A DNA stretch of 6,173 nt from Gemmatimonadota bacterium (GTDB lineage Bacteria; Gemmatimonadota; Gemmatimonadetes; Gemmatimonadales; Gemmatimonadaceae), in NCBI GenBank assembly GCA_003222065.1, contig QHUV01000207.1, positions 1 to 6,173 of the forward strand, given 5' to 3'. Within the stretch, counting starts at the first letter, position 1, and every line of letters begins with the position of its first letter. Below are positions 5,229-6,173 of this stretch, piece after piece. The notes below the pieces were generated by a model. The model saw only the letters and a program-made list of their open reading frames with translations, searched no databases and was not told the origin of the DNA. Made by a program: the position numbers and the translations under genes.

Positions 5229-5699
5229 ATGAAGGTTCTGTTCGTCTGTACGGGCAACACGTGCCGCAGTCCGCTTGCTGAAGCGATCGCGCGCAAAATC
5301 AGCATCGAGCGCGGCCTTCAGGAAGTCGAGGTGGCGAGTGCCGGCACAAGCGCGTGGGACGGCGCGCCAGCCTCGGACGGCGCGCTGCTCGTTGGGATGG
5401 AGCGGAACATGGACCTGAGCTCCCATCGTGCGCAGTCGCTCGACCGGGATCTTGTCCGCGATTCGGATCTCATTCTCGCCATGGGCCCGCACCATCTAGA
5501 GCGCATTGAAGCATTAGGGGGGAGTGGTAAGGGATTTCTGCTTTCCGACTTTGCGTCGTACGGCGCGTCGGTTCGGCCGATCAGCGATCCAATAGGCGCC
5601 GAGCTCGATGTGTATCGCGCCACAACCGACGAGCTGGAGGAAGAGATTCGCCGTGCCATGGATCGCATCATGGCGGAGCGATCGTCGGGGACGACGTGA
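5229..5699 (+). CDS. ywlE: Low-molecular-weight phosphatase, probable protein-arginine phosphatase (YwlE type)
   Basis: The 156-residue protein opens directly with the LMW-PTP P-loop FVCTGNTCRSP: nucleophile Cys7, Arg13 and Ser14. The general acid is Asp120 in ISDPIGAELDVY. Thr11 in the P-loop, rather than Ile/Leu, is the residue known in Bacillus YwlE and relatives to favour phosphoarginine over phosphotyrosine. The C-terminal stretch DPIGAELDVYRATTDELEEEI also follows YwlE closely. By family knowledge it would remove phosphate from protein arginines, the reverse of a McsB-type kinase, which is not in this window. ATG 5229 has GGAGA at 5213-5217. The start follows the tsaC stop by 4 bases and the end overlaps aroE as GTGA. 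A plain tyrosine phosphatase (Wzb-like) role is less likely, since no polysaccharide genes are nearby. Codon 97 is a TTA in the near-octamer CATTAGGG. Confidence 0.88.
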   Translation: MKVLFVCTGNTCRSPLAEAIARKISIERGLQEVEVASAGTSAWDGAPASDGALLVGMERNMDLSSHRAQSLDRDLVRDSDLILAMGPHHLERIEALGGSGKGFLLSDFASYGASVRPISDPIGAELDVYRATTDELEEEIRRAMDRIMAERSSGTT

Positions 5700-6173
5700 T
5701 CAAGCGGCCCGGGCGGCTCGTTCTCCTGGGTCGCTCGCTCGGACATTCTCTCTCGCCAGTCTTTCAGAACGCCGCGCTGCAGGCGGCGAAGCTATCGCTA
5801 CGTTACGAAGCTCTCGACGTGCCGGCGAGTGCGCTCGACGAAACGCTCGAGCAGTTGGCTGCCGACCAAGCCGCGGGCAACGTTACGATCCCGTACAAAG
5901 AGCGCGTGTTCGACGCGTGCGATCGCCTCACGACGCTGGCTCAGCGCGTCGGGGCTGTGAATACGTTCTGGTTCGAGCGCGGCGAGCTGGTCGGCGATAA
6001 CACCGATGTTCATGGCTTCGACGTCGCCGCGCGAGATCTGCTGCAAACCGAACCGCGAACTGTGACGGTGGGATTGTTCGGCGCCGGGGGGGCGGCCGCG
6101 GCAGTGATCGCTGCTGTCGCATCATGGTCTGAGTCCCGAGTGCTCGTCTTCAATCGCACGGCATCGCGGGCGC
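5696..6173 (+). CDS. aroE: Shikimate dehydrogenase (partial, 3' end beyond window)
   Basis: Reduces 3-dehydroshikimate to shikimate with NADPH, step four of the shikimate route to aromatic amino acids. 159 codons are visible of a usual 270-290. The substrate domain shows GHSLSPVFQNAAL (16-28, with Gln in place of the common His before Asn), GNVTIPYKE (61-69, catalytic Lys68), GAVNTF and GDNTD (100-104, catalytic Asp104). The Rossmann domain starts with FGAGGAA (128-134), followed by an FNRTASRA segment that carries the NADP-binding NRT motif. GTG 5696 forms a GTGA overlap with the preceding stop and has GGGGA 4 bases upstream; the protein begins a few residues before the conserved first strand, as in the family. 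The frame is open to the last base of the window. Confidence 0.95.
   Translation, partial: MIKRPGRLVLLGRSLGHSLSPVFQNAALQAAKLSLRYEALDVPASALDETLEQLAADQAAGNVTIPYKERVFDACDRLTTLAQRVGAVNTFWFERGELVGDNTDVHGFDVAARDLLQTEPRTVTVGLFGAGGAAAAVIAAVASWSESRVLVFNRTASRA

Overview
This is a high-GC bacterial stretch in which every supportable gene lies on the + strand, packed nearly end to end. I could not identify the organism from the sequence alone. The combination of high GC, frequent GTG starts, MEP-pathway ispD and this gene order makes me think of Gemmatimonadota, but that is an unverified impression.

Layout: (1) 3-83, the last 26 codons of an upstream gene whose tail resembles CoaBC. (2) 70-1005, a family-4 uracil-DNA glycosylase with a long disordered N-terminal extension and a His where the third iron-sulfur Cys is expected. 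(3) 956-2187, the replicative helicase gene dnaB, visibly broken: the N-terminal domain is read in one frame and the ATPase domain in another, and about 60 codons of linker are missing between them. (4) 2188-2421, a non-coding or leader stretch with a long imperfect hairpin (2218-2377) and a possible 31-codon leader ORF (2327-2422) whose stop overlaps the radA start. (5) 2422-3825 radA. (6) 3822-4547 ispD. (7) 4544-5224 a single-domain TsaC/YrdC-type threonylcarbamoyl-AMP synthase. (8) 5229-5699 a low-molecular-weight phosphatase of the YwlE protein-arginine phosphatase type. (9) 5696-6173 the 5' part of aroE, cut by the window end.

The genes look like one housekeeping transcription unit. radA/ispD, ispD/tsaC and ywlE/aroE each share a 4-base GTGA stop/start overlap, and only 4 bases separate tsaC from ywlE. 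The unit joins DNA maintenance (uracil excision, replication fork helicase, recombination branch migration) with isoprenoid precursor synthesis, tRNA t6A modification, probable phosphoarginine removal and the shikimate pathway. No complete mobile element, CRISPR array, RNA gene or rho-independent terminator was seen, and I see no exotic defence or biosynthetic system.

The points most worth a second look are the dnaB internal deletion with frameshift, the dnaB-radA hairpin and leader ORF, the octamer CGTTAGGC (four copies, all on one strand, using rare codons), and the Cys-to-His change in the UDG cluster site.
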